DNA of 64,000 nucleotides. Source: Hericium rajendrae (taxonomy: Eukaryota; Basidiomycota; Agaricomycetes; Russulales; Hericiaceae). The notes below the pieces were generated by a model that was not told the origin of the DNA, did not search any database, and saw nothing but the letters and a program-made list of their open reading frames with translations. The position numbers and the translations under genes are program-made. The stretch lies in the NCBI GenBank assembly GCA_033439255.1, contig CM065881.1, positions 2,976,001 to 3,040,000 of the forward strand, read 5' to 3'. Below are positions 1 to 12,923 of the stretch, one piece after another (positions within the stretch are counted from its first letter, which is position 1; each line of letters opens with the position of its first letter).

Positions 1-885
1 AGCTGCTTCAGATACCAGAGAGCAGCGGACAAAGGTGTCTCATACGGACAGCTGAGTATGACGAGCGGTGCAATGCTCGTGACAGTGTATATAGCCAGAT
101 AGATGAACAGCACAATCAGAACCATCAGAGCAACAGGACCATTGAACGGCGCGATATACTGCTGAATGCCCGCGATGAACAAGAACAGAGACACGTGCAG
201 CAGCAGGGGCACGCCCTCCACGATCGCGTCCACGCAGGACTGCTCGATGCCATAGAAGAGGAACGCGCGGATGCGCGCGCGCTGGTGCGGCGCCGCGTGA
301 CGTTCGACGGCATGCAGGTAGTTGCGCGCCCAGCCCTGGATCAGCGTCGCACAGAGCGCACAGAGGAGGCTCAGCAGCAGGCTCAGGAACCAGAGCACGT
401 TGACGCGCAGCGCGTAGCTCGGGACCGGCGGATTGATGTTGGCATTGAAGGGAGGCACTGGCGCTTGCGAGTGGTTGGACATGGCGGAGAGCTGCAGGGA
501 GATCTGCGCTAGGATGGCGGTCGTCGTGGTCGATTGGTCCTCCTGGAATAGCTTCGAGCTCTCGACGAGGAAGGCAGTGACGACGGCGGAGAAAAGACCC
601 GCCTGGCCACGTATAATCGCAAGAGGATGCGATCAATCACTTGATCGACAAACGGTCAGAAAGAAGCTGGCAACGCACGAAGATGAGAATGCCGTCCATA
701 TCGCCCTTCCAGCTCTCGACCAGGGCTCGGTCATACTTCTCGGTCGGGTTGATATAGACGGACCAGATCTTAGCGGAGCTCTCACCGTAGTCTACGTGAG
801 GCTCTATTGACATGATGGTGAGGATATGGCGTGTGCTTTCTCATGTCGAAGTCGGCTGCTTACCTTTAGTTGCGTCGTCTTTCAT
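1..885 (-). CDS. DUF6535 domain membrane protein, cut by window edge
   Basis: I see three exons: 864-885 (22 nt, starting ATGAAAGACG), 679-803 and 1-602, the last running off the window. The joins fall in frame and give GESSAKIW, then WKGDMDGILIF|AGLFSA, the signature start of the Agaricomycete DUF6535 family (function unknown). Visible membrane segments are at the AGLFSA helix, the long Leu-rich helix after NVLWF, the LLLHVSLFLFIAGIQQY helix and a fourth near LMVLIVLFIYLAIY. The exon layout and phases match the complete copy at 7998-11456, which supports the tiny first exon. The C-terminal part is outside the window. The family call is confident; a function is not implied. Confidence 0.85.
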
Positions 886-1778
886 TTGGAGGTTTAAAGT
901 CGTGACTAGACTCGATGTCGAGAAGAAGACGAGATTTGGGTTTGGCAAGGCAGGAGACAAAACGCACTATCACGGGAGGAAGGCGAATGAGAAAAAGGTC
1001 AGTGCCGGGATGCTCGGAAGTCGGGATGAAGAACTGATGAAGACGGCTCTGGGGCTACGTGGGCCACGTACATAGCTTCTCAAACCAAATAATGCAGAAT
1101 GTCCCTCAACTTGGAAGCACCGCATCCGTCGCGCCGGCCAGAACCCTTGCTTGCTAAGATAATGGCCCCAACTTCCCAGTGCTGATGCTACGTTCAGCGT
1201 GAGCCATGCGATCAAAGCAACGCGGCGCAAAATGCAAATGCCACAAGTCAACGAATATATACGCAGAGAAAGTCTGAGCGGAGGTTGCTGTCGCGGTCTT
1301 TGCGGAGTAGGAAATAGTCGCGGTCGCTGCAGATACTATGACCGTAGGCCTCCGTAGGCCCGGCAAGGCCTCAATTTCGGGGATGGGAGAAGTGTGGGAG
1401 GAGCCCTTGCAAGCAAGGGATCTTGGGCGTTAACCGTTCCTTATCGCTTGCTGTCCTAGACGGATCCGAGCTCAAAGTATCTCCCATAATTACAACAGTG
1501 ATCTACAGATAACAAGACAGTGAATCGTGATGCGACAGCCGCAGGGGCGTGTATGAAAATGCAAATGCAAAGCGGAAAGAAACCATCATCCCAGAAAGAA
1601 CAAGAAAAGGAAAAGTCATGGTCGGAGGTCAGGAGTAACAACAGGTGCCGTGTCTATGGAATATATAGTCCGAGGGTTATTACAGAAAAGACAAACTCGA
1701 CGCCCAACAAAATTCGGTCTACACACTGGTACATTTTGCGCCGCGCAGCAGCAGGATAACGAGACGAAAGCGAACCGC
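886..1778. other. Intergenic, no gene seen
   Basis: This stretch lies between the start of the DUF6535 gene and the end of the Ser/Pro-rich gene. Only short uncorrelated reading frames are present. It should hold the promoter of the DUF6535 gene and the 3' untranslated region of the next gene. Confidence 0.5.
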
Positions 1779-3753
1779 TCACGGCGCGGAAAAACTACTC
1801 TCGCTTCCAACCGTCAGCGCATACTCATGCTTGAGCGGATCCCAGCTCTCCGCCCAACTCGGCACAGCTCTACGCCCCCTCGCGCTTGCACGGATCGCAT
1901 GCGGGTTTCCAAACGCCGGTGGCGGCGGCACCAGCGGTGAGCGCAGCAATGGATTGCTATAAACAAATCGTCAGCCATGAATACAGATATGTGGAAGGGC
2001 GGAAAACGCACTTGGCACTGAGCGTCGGTCCCAGCGCAAGCCGCGCAAACGAGCTCGGGAACAGCGGGTTGCCGGGCCCACGCTCCGCGACCGCGTCGTA
2101 CGGCACATCGCTGCTCGCCGTCGACCCCGCATAGCCCGCGCCAGTGTAGCGCCCGAGCGAGCCGTCGCGCTCCCGGACAGGCGAGCCGGACACCCGTCGC
2201 ACGAGCAGCGGACGCTCGTCGCGGTCGTCGAGCGGGAGGGGCGGGATGGACGACAGCGGGGGCGGGCTCCCAAAGAGACCGGGCGAAGTCAGCGCCGTAC
2301 GGATGCATATGCCCTGCACGACCTGGCGCGGCGAGGTGGATGCGGACTGTGCGGGTGTGTCCTCGGCGGCATCCTCGTCTTTCTCCTCGAGAACGTCCTC
2401 GGAGATGTCGTGCATCCGGTGCGCGCCGGGCCGCGTCGGTGGGAGGCGCTCATGGTCGGAAGTCTCGGGGGAGGACGCGGTGGGGGCGATGACGGGGGAA
2501 ATGGAGAGGCCCGTGAGGGAGAGGGGAGGTGACGCGGAGCTGGAGTCCGGGAGGGGCGAGATGCGGTCATGGTCGTGGTCAGCGGACGGTGCGGTGGCTA
2601 TTGCGGAGGGCTCGGGGGAGAGGGAGCCGACCACGGAGTCCGTCAGCATGTCGCCGGCACAGTGCGGGGCAGGAACAGGGAGCATGTCTTGGTGGCTGTC
2701 GATGTCCGCCGGGGAGTGTGCGAAGTCGAAGTCAGTGTAGATATTGATGGGGCCGAGATCCTCCGTGTCGCCGTCAACGTCGAGCTCGGGCGGGACGCCA
2801 AGCGCGCCTTTGATCCGCTCCCAGATGAGCTCGCTGTGCGAGAGGATGCAGCGGCGGGCACGGGCGACCCAGATGGGATCTGGCGCAACGTCCCGGTCAA
2901 CTGTCGTAAGCCACTGGTGGAGCTGTGAATATAACCATTGAGCTGGATCTAAGGTGTACAGTGCATCGGGATCTTGGTTCCCGTTTGATGGTGGCGAGAT
3001 GGGGAACGTTTGTGCGAGTAGGGTAAGAAGCTTCCCCGAAGGGGGGCCTGACAGAAGCGCGGAGACTTCCGACGCACGGTAGATGAACGGAAGGAATATC
3101 TCGTCCGGAAGCGGGGTGAATGACGCGGGGCTCATGTCGCTATTCGCGACCGCCCCGTCACTATAACCCGGAGTCAGAGGCGAATGCGCAGGCGAAACTA
3201 CGGCACGGGGATGGGTAGACTGATGCGCAAGATTGATGAGCTGATCGGGCGAAAGGCGAGCTTTCGACGATGAAAGGGAAGAGCGATGTCTATGATGATG
3301 GCCATTCGGGGAGTGTGGGCGCATGGCAGTCGGACTGCTGGGTCTGTCCCTCGGGCCTGATCCCGTGGGTGATCCTGGAGCAGCAAACGTGGACGACGCA
3401 AAACTCAAGCGCTGGGGACCATCGCCCTTGCTTGTGGGACCAATCGATGAGTTGGAGCCCACAGACGAGCTGCTTCCATGGCGTCGGTGCGGAAAGCTGC
3501 TACCGAAGCCAAAATGCCGACGGTGCTGCGGCGAGGGCGGGGCCTCGTCAAGTTGCGGCGGATTCGCAGGTGCGGGGTCGACTACGCGTACGATGGTGAG
3601 TTTACACGAGGACGAAAGGGATGGGTTCATGTTCATCTCTGTGTGTGTGCCCCATGGATCTGCGGCAGACATGGAACCCTTACGCGTAGACACGCGCCGG
3701 GACATCGTGGGCGAAGGTGTCGCGCTGGATGCGGGGGATGGGGGTGTCGACAT
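1779..3753 (-). CDS. Ser/Pro-rich protein of unknown function
   Basis: Two exons, 2012-3753 and 1779-1956, joined across a 55-bp intron (GTGCGT..ATAG) in frame, give about 640 residues. Reading through the intron would add an unrelated tail, whereas the splice gives a plausible end (SWDPLKHEYALTV, then TGA). The N-terminal third is Ser/Pro/His-rich and probably disordered. A folded-looking block follows at roughly residues 215-340 (IFLPFIYRASEVSALLSG; LYSQLHQWLTTVDRD; a Trp-rich helical stretch). An acidic, Ser-rich region with EEKDEDAAED completes it. I recognise no named domain. It reads like a basidiomycete-specific regulatory or scaffold protein, but that is inference only. Confidence 0.8.
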
Positions 3754-3844
3754 CGTTGCAGACGGCGAGCAAGAAGCGTGGGGGGTGGGTTGAAGATGGC
3801 GGGGTACGGAAGGGATGTGGACGGGCCATGGACGCAGCAGGGAC

Positions 3845-3851
3845 TTTTATA
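3845..3851 (-). promoter_or_regulatory. TATA box of the Ser/Pro-rich gene
   Basis: TATAAAA on the minus strand, about 92 bp upstream of the ATG at 3753. Spacing suits a fungal core promoter. Confidence 0.5.
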
Positions 3852-3853
3852 CA

Positions 3854-5621
3854 TGAGGGATTAGTACCACAGTTGACCAGAAGGACTAGTCTGCTCTATC
3901 GGCCGGTATTCTCCTTTTGGAATCCCGGCACCTCCGGACTACACCGATAAGGTATACACCGGCGCCACCTTCCCTCAATTGGGCTCCGGCCGGCCAACCC
4001 AGACTCCATGACGCTTTCCGCGGTGTTTCCGTGACGCCATCCAGTGTTTTTTCTCCGCCGTCTCCAGTCCGTTACTCCAGTATCTCGACGACGATGTTGT
4101 TTGCCACGCAGGGCGCAGACCTGTTCCCTTTCTGTTGCAGTGAGGCGTACGTGCCTCATCGACCGGACGCGTCTCTGCTGGACCAGGCTGGACCTCTTCA
4201 GCCTGAGCTTCCCGTGGAAGAGATTAAATCTGGACGCCAAGGTTTGATTCACAGGTCTATTTACGTCTCGAGAAGGCCCTTTTCTGTCAATTCATTTCAG
4301 CTGCGAGCCTTGCGTCGTCTTGTGTCTCGTGAGTGTCTTCCTTGACTCGATACAGAACGCTCGGTCCAACCTGCCGGCCGGGACGACGACGGGACCTCCC
4401 ATCAGCCCGCCCCGCGCCGACCCGCGGTTCCGTTACGCTCTTCATTCGTAGCCTTGCGTCCTCCATCATGAGTTATCCAACAGCCATTTCCCCTCACCGC
4501 GGCTTTGACACATTATTGATTTACATCCACGCATCATTAGGTTATTTCCACCGTAGTACGCCCATGCTGGCGGCCTCAATGTGTACTCGCCGTCCAACTG
4601 ACGCCGCAGGCTAATTGCTCTGCGGGGAAGAATTTGGACAACGTTCGCCCCGGAGCCAATCGCGAGCGTCTTCTTAGCTGGACGCCGTGCTTCCGCGGGC
4701 TGTTCTCGCTCCTGTGCAATCCAGAACATGCGGATCTCTCCGTCTTCCTTACACTATGTATCACAGTAGCTGGCGTGCGTACGTGTAGCCAGCGGTCATC
4801 TTGGGAACTGCTTTGCCCCGCACGGACGATCAGAGAGAAACCTGAGTTGTGTGTCCACATCCGGAAGGTGAGTAGGATCAATCGATGTGGGGAAGGCGCT
4901 TCCCTCTGGAGCCCCACGGGCTCGGCAAGCGAGCAAGAGTTGGGCCTAGACTGCTTTGAGACTGCTACAGTCTGAGCATATGATCGCTGGTTTCCTGCTA
5001 TAGAGGATTGTGGTCAGGTAGGCTATAACCTCGGACGGGATCAGCCGTCACGATGAGGCCGTTCATGGGTTGACGTCTTGGTGGATCCCGAGGTTCCCCC
5101 ATTGACCTTCTTACCCTGTATGCAGTTCATTGGCCCAAGAAAAGACAAGCAAATTTCTATATCGTCGTGCCTGTCAGCTGCTTGCTGTTCCTCTTATTTA
5201 TCGCGAATTGCCAATGCACCTGGTCCGCAAGAAATCCGGGACCAGATTGTCGTATGTGCGGATCTTCAGGCGGTCAACTCTACATCCCTCCTCCCATCCA
5301 TAAATCCATTACCCTACAAGCAGCCGCTCAATTAGCACGTTATTGCGGACAGTCCGTCATGATGCCCACGAAAACCGCCTGCATTCGAACGTACAACTTT
5401 CTCGCCTAATATACAGCTAGAAGCCGCGCCGCACGCACTGGCACGATGCTGGCGCATGCCTCCGCGAAATTATTTACCAAGCGTACAGCTGGATCAATTC
5501 GGAATAGAAAATATACGATCGCGCTGGCATGCATACAGCAGAAAGTAAGCGAAACAGCCCACCGGTAGGGAAGGAAGGAAAAAAGTATATTCCGCAGTAG
5601 GGTACCGCTCCCTCAAGCCGA
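3854..5621. other. Long intergenic region, no supported gene
   Basis: About 1.8 kb lie between a gene reading left and the 3' end of the dehydrogenase. Several plus-strand frames of 80-140 codons exist (for example 3917-4345 and 4634-4975). None shows a recognisable domain or convincing splice continuation. I leave them out. Confidence 0.45.
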
Positions 5622-7085
5622 TCATGCACTCGGCACCTCAGCCGTCGACGCGGGCCGCGCACCGAGGTCGGTCGCCTCGTACACACGCTCGATCCACTGC
5701 ATGTTCGCGATAGAATCCTTCGCATCGAACCAGTGCTGGGGCGTCCGCCCGCGGATCTTATCCACCAACGCCTCCAGCTGGAAGCGATACCTGCACCGCA
5801 CAAGCAATCAGCAACCCACTCGCCGAGGGGACCCGGATAGAAATCGAGACACGCACGTCGACCACCCGTACTGCTCGCCCTCGCCATACCGCTTCTCGGT
5901 CCGCGTCTCGACGACCTTCCCGCTCTCGTCCGTCTTCTCCACCGTGATGTAGTGATAGAAGTGCGGCCCGATATAATTAAACAGCGTCAGCTCCCCGCGC
6001 GCGCACTTCACGTGCGCCACCACGCGCGGCCAGACGGGGATGACGCCGAAGCGCCACGGCAGGCGGAAGTGCACGTCCAGCGTGACGGGGACGGTGCTGC
6101 CCTCCGCCGCGCCGGGGAACGCGAGGTGCGCGGTCGTGCCGAGGTCGATCTTGGGGAAGGCGGAGGACGTGTCGGCGGAGGCGCTTTCGACTTTGAGGGG
6201 GTCAGCGGACGCGAGGTAACGTGCGGTGGATATTGTGTAGCCTAGAGGCGCGATTGAGGTCAGTGAATGTGATTGGGAAATAAGGTCGGGTCTTACACCC
6301 CATGTCCATCATGGCGCCGCCGCCGAGGTCGTATTTCAGGCGGATATCGTCGTCCTTGATGAACCCGCTCGGGATCGCGAGGCTTACCTCCATACTCTGG
6401 ATCTCGCCCAGCTCGCCGCTGTCGAGTATCTCTTTCGCGCGCTGGACTGCGGGGTGGAAGCTATATGCATTCTCAACGACGTCATTGGACATGCAGAAGA
6501 GAGTAGGTACGCACCGGTAGTGGAACGCTTCGAGGAGGACAAGGCCCTTCTTCTCTGCAAATTCAAACATCTTGCGCGTCTCCTCGGCTGTGTCTGCAGA
6601 CGGCTTCTCCAGCAAAACATGTTTACCTGCCGCGAGCGCCTTCATCGTCCACTCATAATGTAGGCCGTTGGGCAACTGTGCCACATATCCGATCAGATAC
6701 GGACACCAAAGCGTTACGATCGGAGACGTACTGGGTTGTACACGACCTCGATCTCAGGATCGTCCAGCAGCTTCTGGTACGCCCCCGCGCCGCCATACGC
6801 CTTCGCGATCTCCCATTTCTTTGCGAACGCGTCCGCGCGCACCTGGTCGCGTGCCGCGACGGCGTGCACGACCACGTCAGGGTGGTTCTTCGCAGGGAGA
6901 AGCAGCGCGGTGGGCGCGATATTGGCGGCGCCGAGGATCCCGAATTTGAGGGGCGTCGCAGAGGCCGCGACGGGCTCGGGCGGGTAGAAGACCTGCATGC
7001 GAGACTCGTTGGCTGGGGTTCATTGTGTAGATGGGGAGGGACGTACGTAGTAGATACGCTTTACGAGGCCGTATATAGATGCCAT
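5622..7085 (-). CDS. Gfo/Idh/MocA-family NAD(P)-dependent dehydrogenase (dihydrodiol / D-xylose 1-dehydrogenase type)
   Basis: Six exons (7047-7085, 6732-6992, 6515-6675, 6297-6460, 5857-6241, 5622-5790) join in frame to 392 residues. The start lies in a 39-nt first exon, MASIYGLVKRIYY, that leads into the Rossmann fold. Visible motifs are the dinucleotide-binding GILGAANIAPTAL (about residue 30), VYNPLPNGLHYEW, the family-typical EKP of LLEKPSADTAEE, and DLGGGAMMDMGCYT. A C-terminal beta-sheet domain follows. The size matches fungal homologues. Enzymes of this group oxidise sugars or trans-dihydrodiols with NADP+; the exact substrate cannot be read here. It is probably soluble. Introns are 54-66 bp with GTACGT/GTGCGT donors. 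Confidence 0.9.
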
Positions 7086-7997
7086 TTGTTGTCCGGAATA
7101 TGGTCGATGGTTATCACTGGACGGTGAGTTTGATGGTTCTTTAACTACGGTGAAGTCTCGAGAAGGAACGCCTCAGGATGACGATGTGCGGGGTGTCTGG
7201 GAATGGAGATACAAGGGGCGTTCGGGTATGACATGAGCGTGTGATCATCGAGCGCGTCGAGCGCGTACGGTAACGTGGGTCGCGGCTAGTCTCCCTAAGG
7301 CAGAGTAGACGAATACTCAACCATCTCAGGATCGTTTCAGTCGCGGCCTCTCGCGGCAGTGCGTAAACCTCAACGCCAGCATCGTGCCTTCTGTCATCCT
7401 GGTGAGTTGGCAATCTTCCAGATACTAACAACTTAGCAGCGGTTCTCGACTTTGACACGAGTGCATGGCGAAACCATTCCCCGGCCATCGAATCAACTAC
7501 ATTCCGTGTTTACTTCCTGCGACTTGGAGCTATCTACGCATGGAGAACCTTTCATCCTGTAGATGCACGCCGCTGGCAGATCATGGCGAACGACTGTGTT
7601 GCCTGACGGTCCCACTGCTGGAAGTCGATACGTACGTGCTACGAGCGTTACCCGCTGCATCACCCGACATATAATATCAATGTGCACATGGAGCCGCCCT
7701 CTTCCTGTGCGATAACTGCAATAGCGCTCAATGGCGACATCCTTGACGCTGGCTCGTAACACATCACGGACTCTATTGTCTAGGTAACTTCTCTGGCTCG
7801 TACTTCTCGAGGAACTGATGTAGTTGTAGGCTCCCATAGGCTGAGGATGGTGGCGGAGACATGGGTCAGATGGACTTGCCCGTGATGAAGGTGGGAATGC
7901 GATTCAGTCGTCAACACAGATTTCGTCGTGATGTTGATCCTGCCTTTCTCCCTCCCTTCCATTTCCACTTCCACCCCAACATCACCGGGATCCAGCC
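7086..7997. other. Divergent intergenic region
   Basis: This is the shared upstream region of the dehydrogenase (leftward) and the DUF6535 gene (rightward). No convincing coding frame is present; short frames near 7141-7488 and 7493-7837 have no family features. Confidence 0.5.
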
Positions 7998-10900
7998 ATG
8001 GAGACAATCGTCGATGCAGTCACGCCCAAGACTATTCAGCTTGATTTCAGTAAAGGTGAGTCCTGAATCGTGTGCACAGATTTCGATGTACTGACGCTAT
8101 TGTGTATTACAATAGATCCTCCGATAGGACATGAAACAGAATACGGCGAAAGCTCAGCCAAGATTTGGATTGTATATGTGAACGCGACACGGAAGTACGA
8201 CAAGGCTCTGGTCGAGAGCTGGAAGGGCGATATGGACGGTATCCTCATCTTCGTGTGTTATTGCTACGCTTATGTCCTGATTTCGTTCGACGCTGATCAA
8301 ATACTTACTCATCGCAGGCCGGCCTGTTCTCTGCCTGCGTTACCGCCTTCCTTGTCGAGAGCTCTAAGCTACTCCAAGAGAACCAGTCCTCTACGGCATC
8401 AGCTATCCTTACGCAGATCTCGCAGCAGCTCTCTGGGATCTCTAATGCGTCGGAGGCATCTATCGCTCCCTTTGATCCTAATGCCGACACACCCGTGCCG
8501 AACTATGCTTTGCGCGTCAACGTACTCTGGTTTCTGAGTCTGCTGCTCTCTCTCTTGTGCGCTCTCTGTGCGACTTTGATACAGGGCTGGTCTCGTAACT
8601 ATCTGCAGGCCATCGAGCGCCATGCTACTCCGCATCAGCGTGCTCGTATCCGCGCTTTTCTATTCCATGGCATTGAAGGGTCACATGCTAAGGCTTTCGT
8701 CGACAGTGTTCCTACTCTGTTGCATATGTCGCTGTTCTTGTTCATCGCTGGCATCCAACAATATCTCTATCTGTTCAGCCAACCTGTTTCGCTGATGGTC
8801 TTGATCATACTTGGCATCTATCTGAGTGGATATATTGTTACCACTGTTTTACCAGTCATAAGACTGAGTACTCCATATCAGACACCTTTGTCTGCATTGT
8901 TCTGGCATATCAAGCAATTTGTATGGCCATTGAGATATAGAGACTTTGGAATGCAGATGATTATTGTAAAGAATGGCAGCAATTTGGCTACTGGACGATC
9001 TGAATTTGCCATGAACTCTGCTCTTCAGAGTAAAAGCCATGATTTGAAAGCTTTATCTTGGACTCTGTCTTCCTTGAATGAAGATACAGCTTTGCAGACC
9101 TTTATTGATGGAATTCCAGGCTATTTGAGGTCATCTCAAGTATCTGAGCCTGACTTGATCATGTTAGAATTGATGAAACAACAAAATTTAGGATCATACA
9201 TTTCACATTTGCTTGAGACTTGTCAACAAATATATGTGCTTCCTGCAGACCTGAACAGACAAAGACAGTTGATTTGTTTTCATGCACTATCTGCTTTATT
9301 GGTCAGAGTGAGCTCACAGGTGCCAGATAGAAAGTGGACCTCATGCTTTTCTATATCTGTTGCTCCTGTTATTGCCAATATGGTGCAAAACAATCACAAT
9401 GACTCTATTATGCTAATCTATGCTTCCAACACTCAGGCTCTTGTGTTTTGGACAATCTTAAATGAATATGAAGAGCTTGCAAAACAGGCTAGAGAGAAAC
9501 TTGACCAGATGCATATTGATGTAACACATATGGGAAAATTGCCATCAGCTCCTTCTTCTAATCAGCATCCTACTTCTGATCATTGGAGAAAAAGAGCAAG
9601 AGATCATATAAGATACAATTTTTCTTATCGCATGAGAACACAAGACAAGAACGATAGCATAATTGCTGAGATTAAAAATACACTTCAAGGATTGAAACAA
9701 GATGAATTTTCTTCTTGGCAGACTGCAGTTTTCAATACATTAAAGCAGCTCTCTGAAAAATCAAATATATTGAGTAGTCAAAGCTCTGCTCAATCAAATG
9801 TAAACCTAGAGGAACAGCATGATATCATACATTCTATTTATGAAGGATCTGTCAATGAAGTAACAATGATGGAAGAAATGTGTGCTTCAGACTTGCCTGT
9901 TCTTAAATCTATTTTAGAATATTTTCATCTACATTGTAGAGCTTTAAATCATATATTGAGCATTGATATCAATCAAAATTTTGAAGATCAGTCAATTATT
10001 GAAAAATTGCAAGATTGCTTAGATAGTTGGCATTCAAGAACAGATCCAAATGATATTTGGAAAATGATCACAGCAGCTCATTTGTCAAACTTTATACATT
10101 TGACTTGTATCACAGCAAATAATTTGACTAGCATGACAGAGACTGAAATTGTCTGGGTTATTGAAGTTCTGAATGCAATCAAGGTTTCACCTGAAGAACA
10201 TAGAGTTACAGAAAAAATGGCCAAATATTTAGTTGTCTTGTTGAGATTTCTAAAGAAAAGACATACACAACTTCAGAGAGAATATGGATTTGAAATAAGC
10301 TCACATATCAAAGGCCCTATTCAAATTCTATTTCTAAGATTATCAGAGATTGCAATTTCATTTGTCATACATATCACTACAAAGAAGATGACACTACTTC
10401 AATTCAGATTCATTCTCAATGAATGGTGGTATGAGCATCCAGATATTGGAAAGATTGCAACAGTTTCATTAGATTCAATTACTGAGAAACTAAGATCACA
10501 AAGAATGGAGAGTCAGCCATCAACAATCATTCACCCTAGAACAGCTCCACATCCACGTGGTCGACAGTCATATAGAAGAATTCCAACATACTCTCTTGAG
10601 AGAAGAGAGCCTCACATCAGCTCTACTGCTTTATCTCTTAGAAGAGACATAGCTATTACATCTCCACATTCTGATTCTGATAGCAGGTATGTACATAGTA
10701 TAAAATCATTTCAAATAAACCTCAATGATTTATTAACAAATTCTTAGTGTTTTCATTCCATCAAGTTCTGGAACTCCAAGTGAGCATGGCTCTATTCTTA
10801 AGGAAGCTCAGGAACAGTCTCTAGTGCTATGGAGGCCTCAAGAGCAGTCTGCAACATTCTTGAGTCCTGATCCTAGATCAATTGAACTGGCTGCAGCTGC

Positions 10901-11456
10901 TGAGCGTAGTGATTCTCTTGGTGACTTATCATTAAGAAACTTAACTATGGGTTATGTGGATGAACCAGGTGACAATGATGCAGAATTTCCCTCTCCAATC
11001 TGGCCTCTTGGTAGAGATCTTCAACCTACCATTTGGGAATCAGCTGAATCTGATATTACATGGACTGCATCTCCTCAGAACATTGGTGCATTTGAGAATG
11101 AACTTTCAAGTACTCCATCTGTCAATATAAATGAAGTTCAAGGACCTGGCCCTTTTATGTCTCCTCATATTTACAATCCATCACAATCCAGACAGAATGA
11201 TGATTCAGCTTATGAGCTGCAGATCATGGAGTCTCAAGGACAATCAAGTCAATCCATAGAGACAACACCCTCTGCATCAACTGCTTTGGAACATTCTCTG
11301 CTGTTTAGTGATAACAATGCATCTGACAGGCCATCAACAGCAACAAGTCAGGCTGCCAGCACAAGCAGGGTGGTTAGGATTCATCCTTCATTTGAGAGCA
11401 CAGATTCAGAATCAGATTTCGGTGGGGAAATCTATGTAGATAGAGGAACTCTGTAA
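7998..11456 (+). CDS. DUF6535 domain membrane protein, complete
   Basis: Four exons (7998-8055, 8116-8252, 8318-10686, 10748-11456) give 1090 residues with every phase consistent. The N-terminus (METIVDAVTPKTIQ) leads to GESSAKIWIVY and WKGDMDGILIF|AGLFSA, the DUF6535 signature. Four membrane helices lie at roughly residues 62-82, 132-155, 202-222 and 227-252. The rest is a long helical cytosol-like region (ILEYFHLHCRALNHIL; TAAHLSNFIHLTCI) and a Ser-rich tail in exon 4. The function of the family is unknown. From about 8,900 onward codons become strikingly AT-rich compared with the first 900 bp and with neighbours. A truncated relative with the same last-intron position sits at 20529-25972. 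Confidence 0.88.
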
Positions 11457-12923
11457 GGAATGTATTAGAAGTTTCATTGCGGTGCTGTCAATATATGTAC
11501 AAAGTACTGTTTGTTAGTAATGCCTCATCGCGCACAAAGATCTCTGGACACTGCAGTTTCTAGAAGCGACCAACCGAGCGAACGAAAAACAGCACACACC
11601 GAAAATGCCAGACTGCATGAAGGTAAGGCAACCATGTCCTGGACCTGATTTAAGACCTTTCGATTCCATTGAATGATTGGATTGGTGCATAAAGAGAGAC
11701 CGTACATGAGGACAATGCGCTCGATCGCCAGGTAAGTGATCAAGGCTGACAGTCCTATTGAAGGCAGCAAGACACCGGCGACGAGAGCCTTCGGAATGTC
11801 GATTCGCCAAGACTGCATTCCGGAAGCCACAAGAAGAAATTAAACCGAAGACACTGAAAAGGCTCCCGCAGCGCGAATATCTCATACTCGACAGCTTCAT
11901 GGTAGGTGTCGAGCTAGGGCTCTGCATCTTTCGTTTCAGGATAATCCATGATGAGAGATTCCTAGGAGACGCGCACCTTATATCGGCAGGATTCCTAGGC
12001 AAGCAAGAGACAGAAACATGGCAAGGAAGAATCGAGGCCAGATAGGAAGCTGACGAATTCTGCTAGAGGATGAGCCCGTAGAATAGCCTGGAATCTGCAC
12101 ACAAAGGTACGTGCTGTACAAACTTGGGTAGGAGAAGGACTTGAGACCAGATGCGAGGTTTGCATGCAGATGCAAACGCAACATGAAGTGACGAAGCTCA
12201 AATGGGGGTGCGGCGGGGCAGGGAGCAGAACGCATGGAGCGCGATGGAACCAGAGCGTGAGTCGGGAATAAGTCGCTCGATCGAGCCGACGTAGAGGTCT
12301 GAGAAAGCAGATGGCGTAAATCAGATTGCTCGAACGTCTTCGAGCTAAGGTCGCGTGCGGGACACTTTGTAGTTCGCTTTATATCTGATCGTGTGTCATC
12401 CTCAGTCGTACGTACGGATATTATTTCGCCAGAAAGACACATTTGCTCACCTTTACTAATTTCATCGGCCATTCATAACGCAGACCGCACGGCAGCTATG
12501 TGACCAAAGCTCCCGTTAGAGACGGAGGCCAGGTCTGGACGCTGAAAACGATGAAGGCGGACACTGGACAGGGAAGCAACGCCCCACCTCAGAGTAGCTC
12601 TACGATTTGATAGCCCTCGCTCGTTGTCTTGGATCATGAACTCGATGCAAGCAGCACAATTTCGGAATCCAGACTGCTTCAGTGTGAAAAGTGAGGTATT
12701 GGCAAAACTGAGACGAGTGCAAGACGAGTGACTGACTAGTACTGAGCGCTAGTAGTGGCTGTTGTGCGTGTGTAGGGGATCTTAGGGGATCTTACGGTGG
12801 GAAGACGCGTCTTTGACGCTGTTTGACGCGTCGGTTTGAGCCACATGCCACTTTCCGAACTTGAACGCGACCGCCACCACCTCCACCTCCTCCTGATCTC
12901 GTTCACCCCAACTGACGGTTGCA
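11457..12923. other. Intergenic, possible membrane-anchor remnant on the minus strand
   Basis: Only one stretch looks protein-like. On the minus strand about 11660-11818, after an ATG, there is a hydrophobic frame (DIPKALVAGVLLPSIG, then LSALITYLAIERIVLMYG) followed by a possible donor. It resembles the membrane anchor of a fungal enzyme such as a P450, but no catalytic part follows. I treat it as a possible remnant. The last 200 bp should hold the NASP promoter. Confidence 0.3.
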
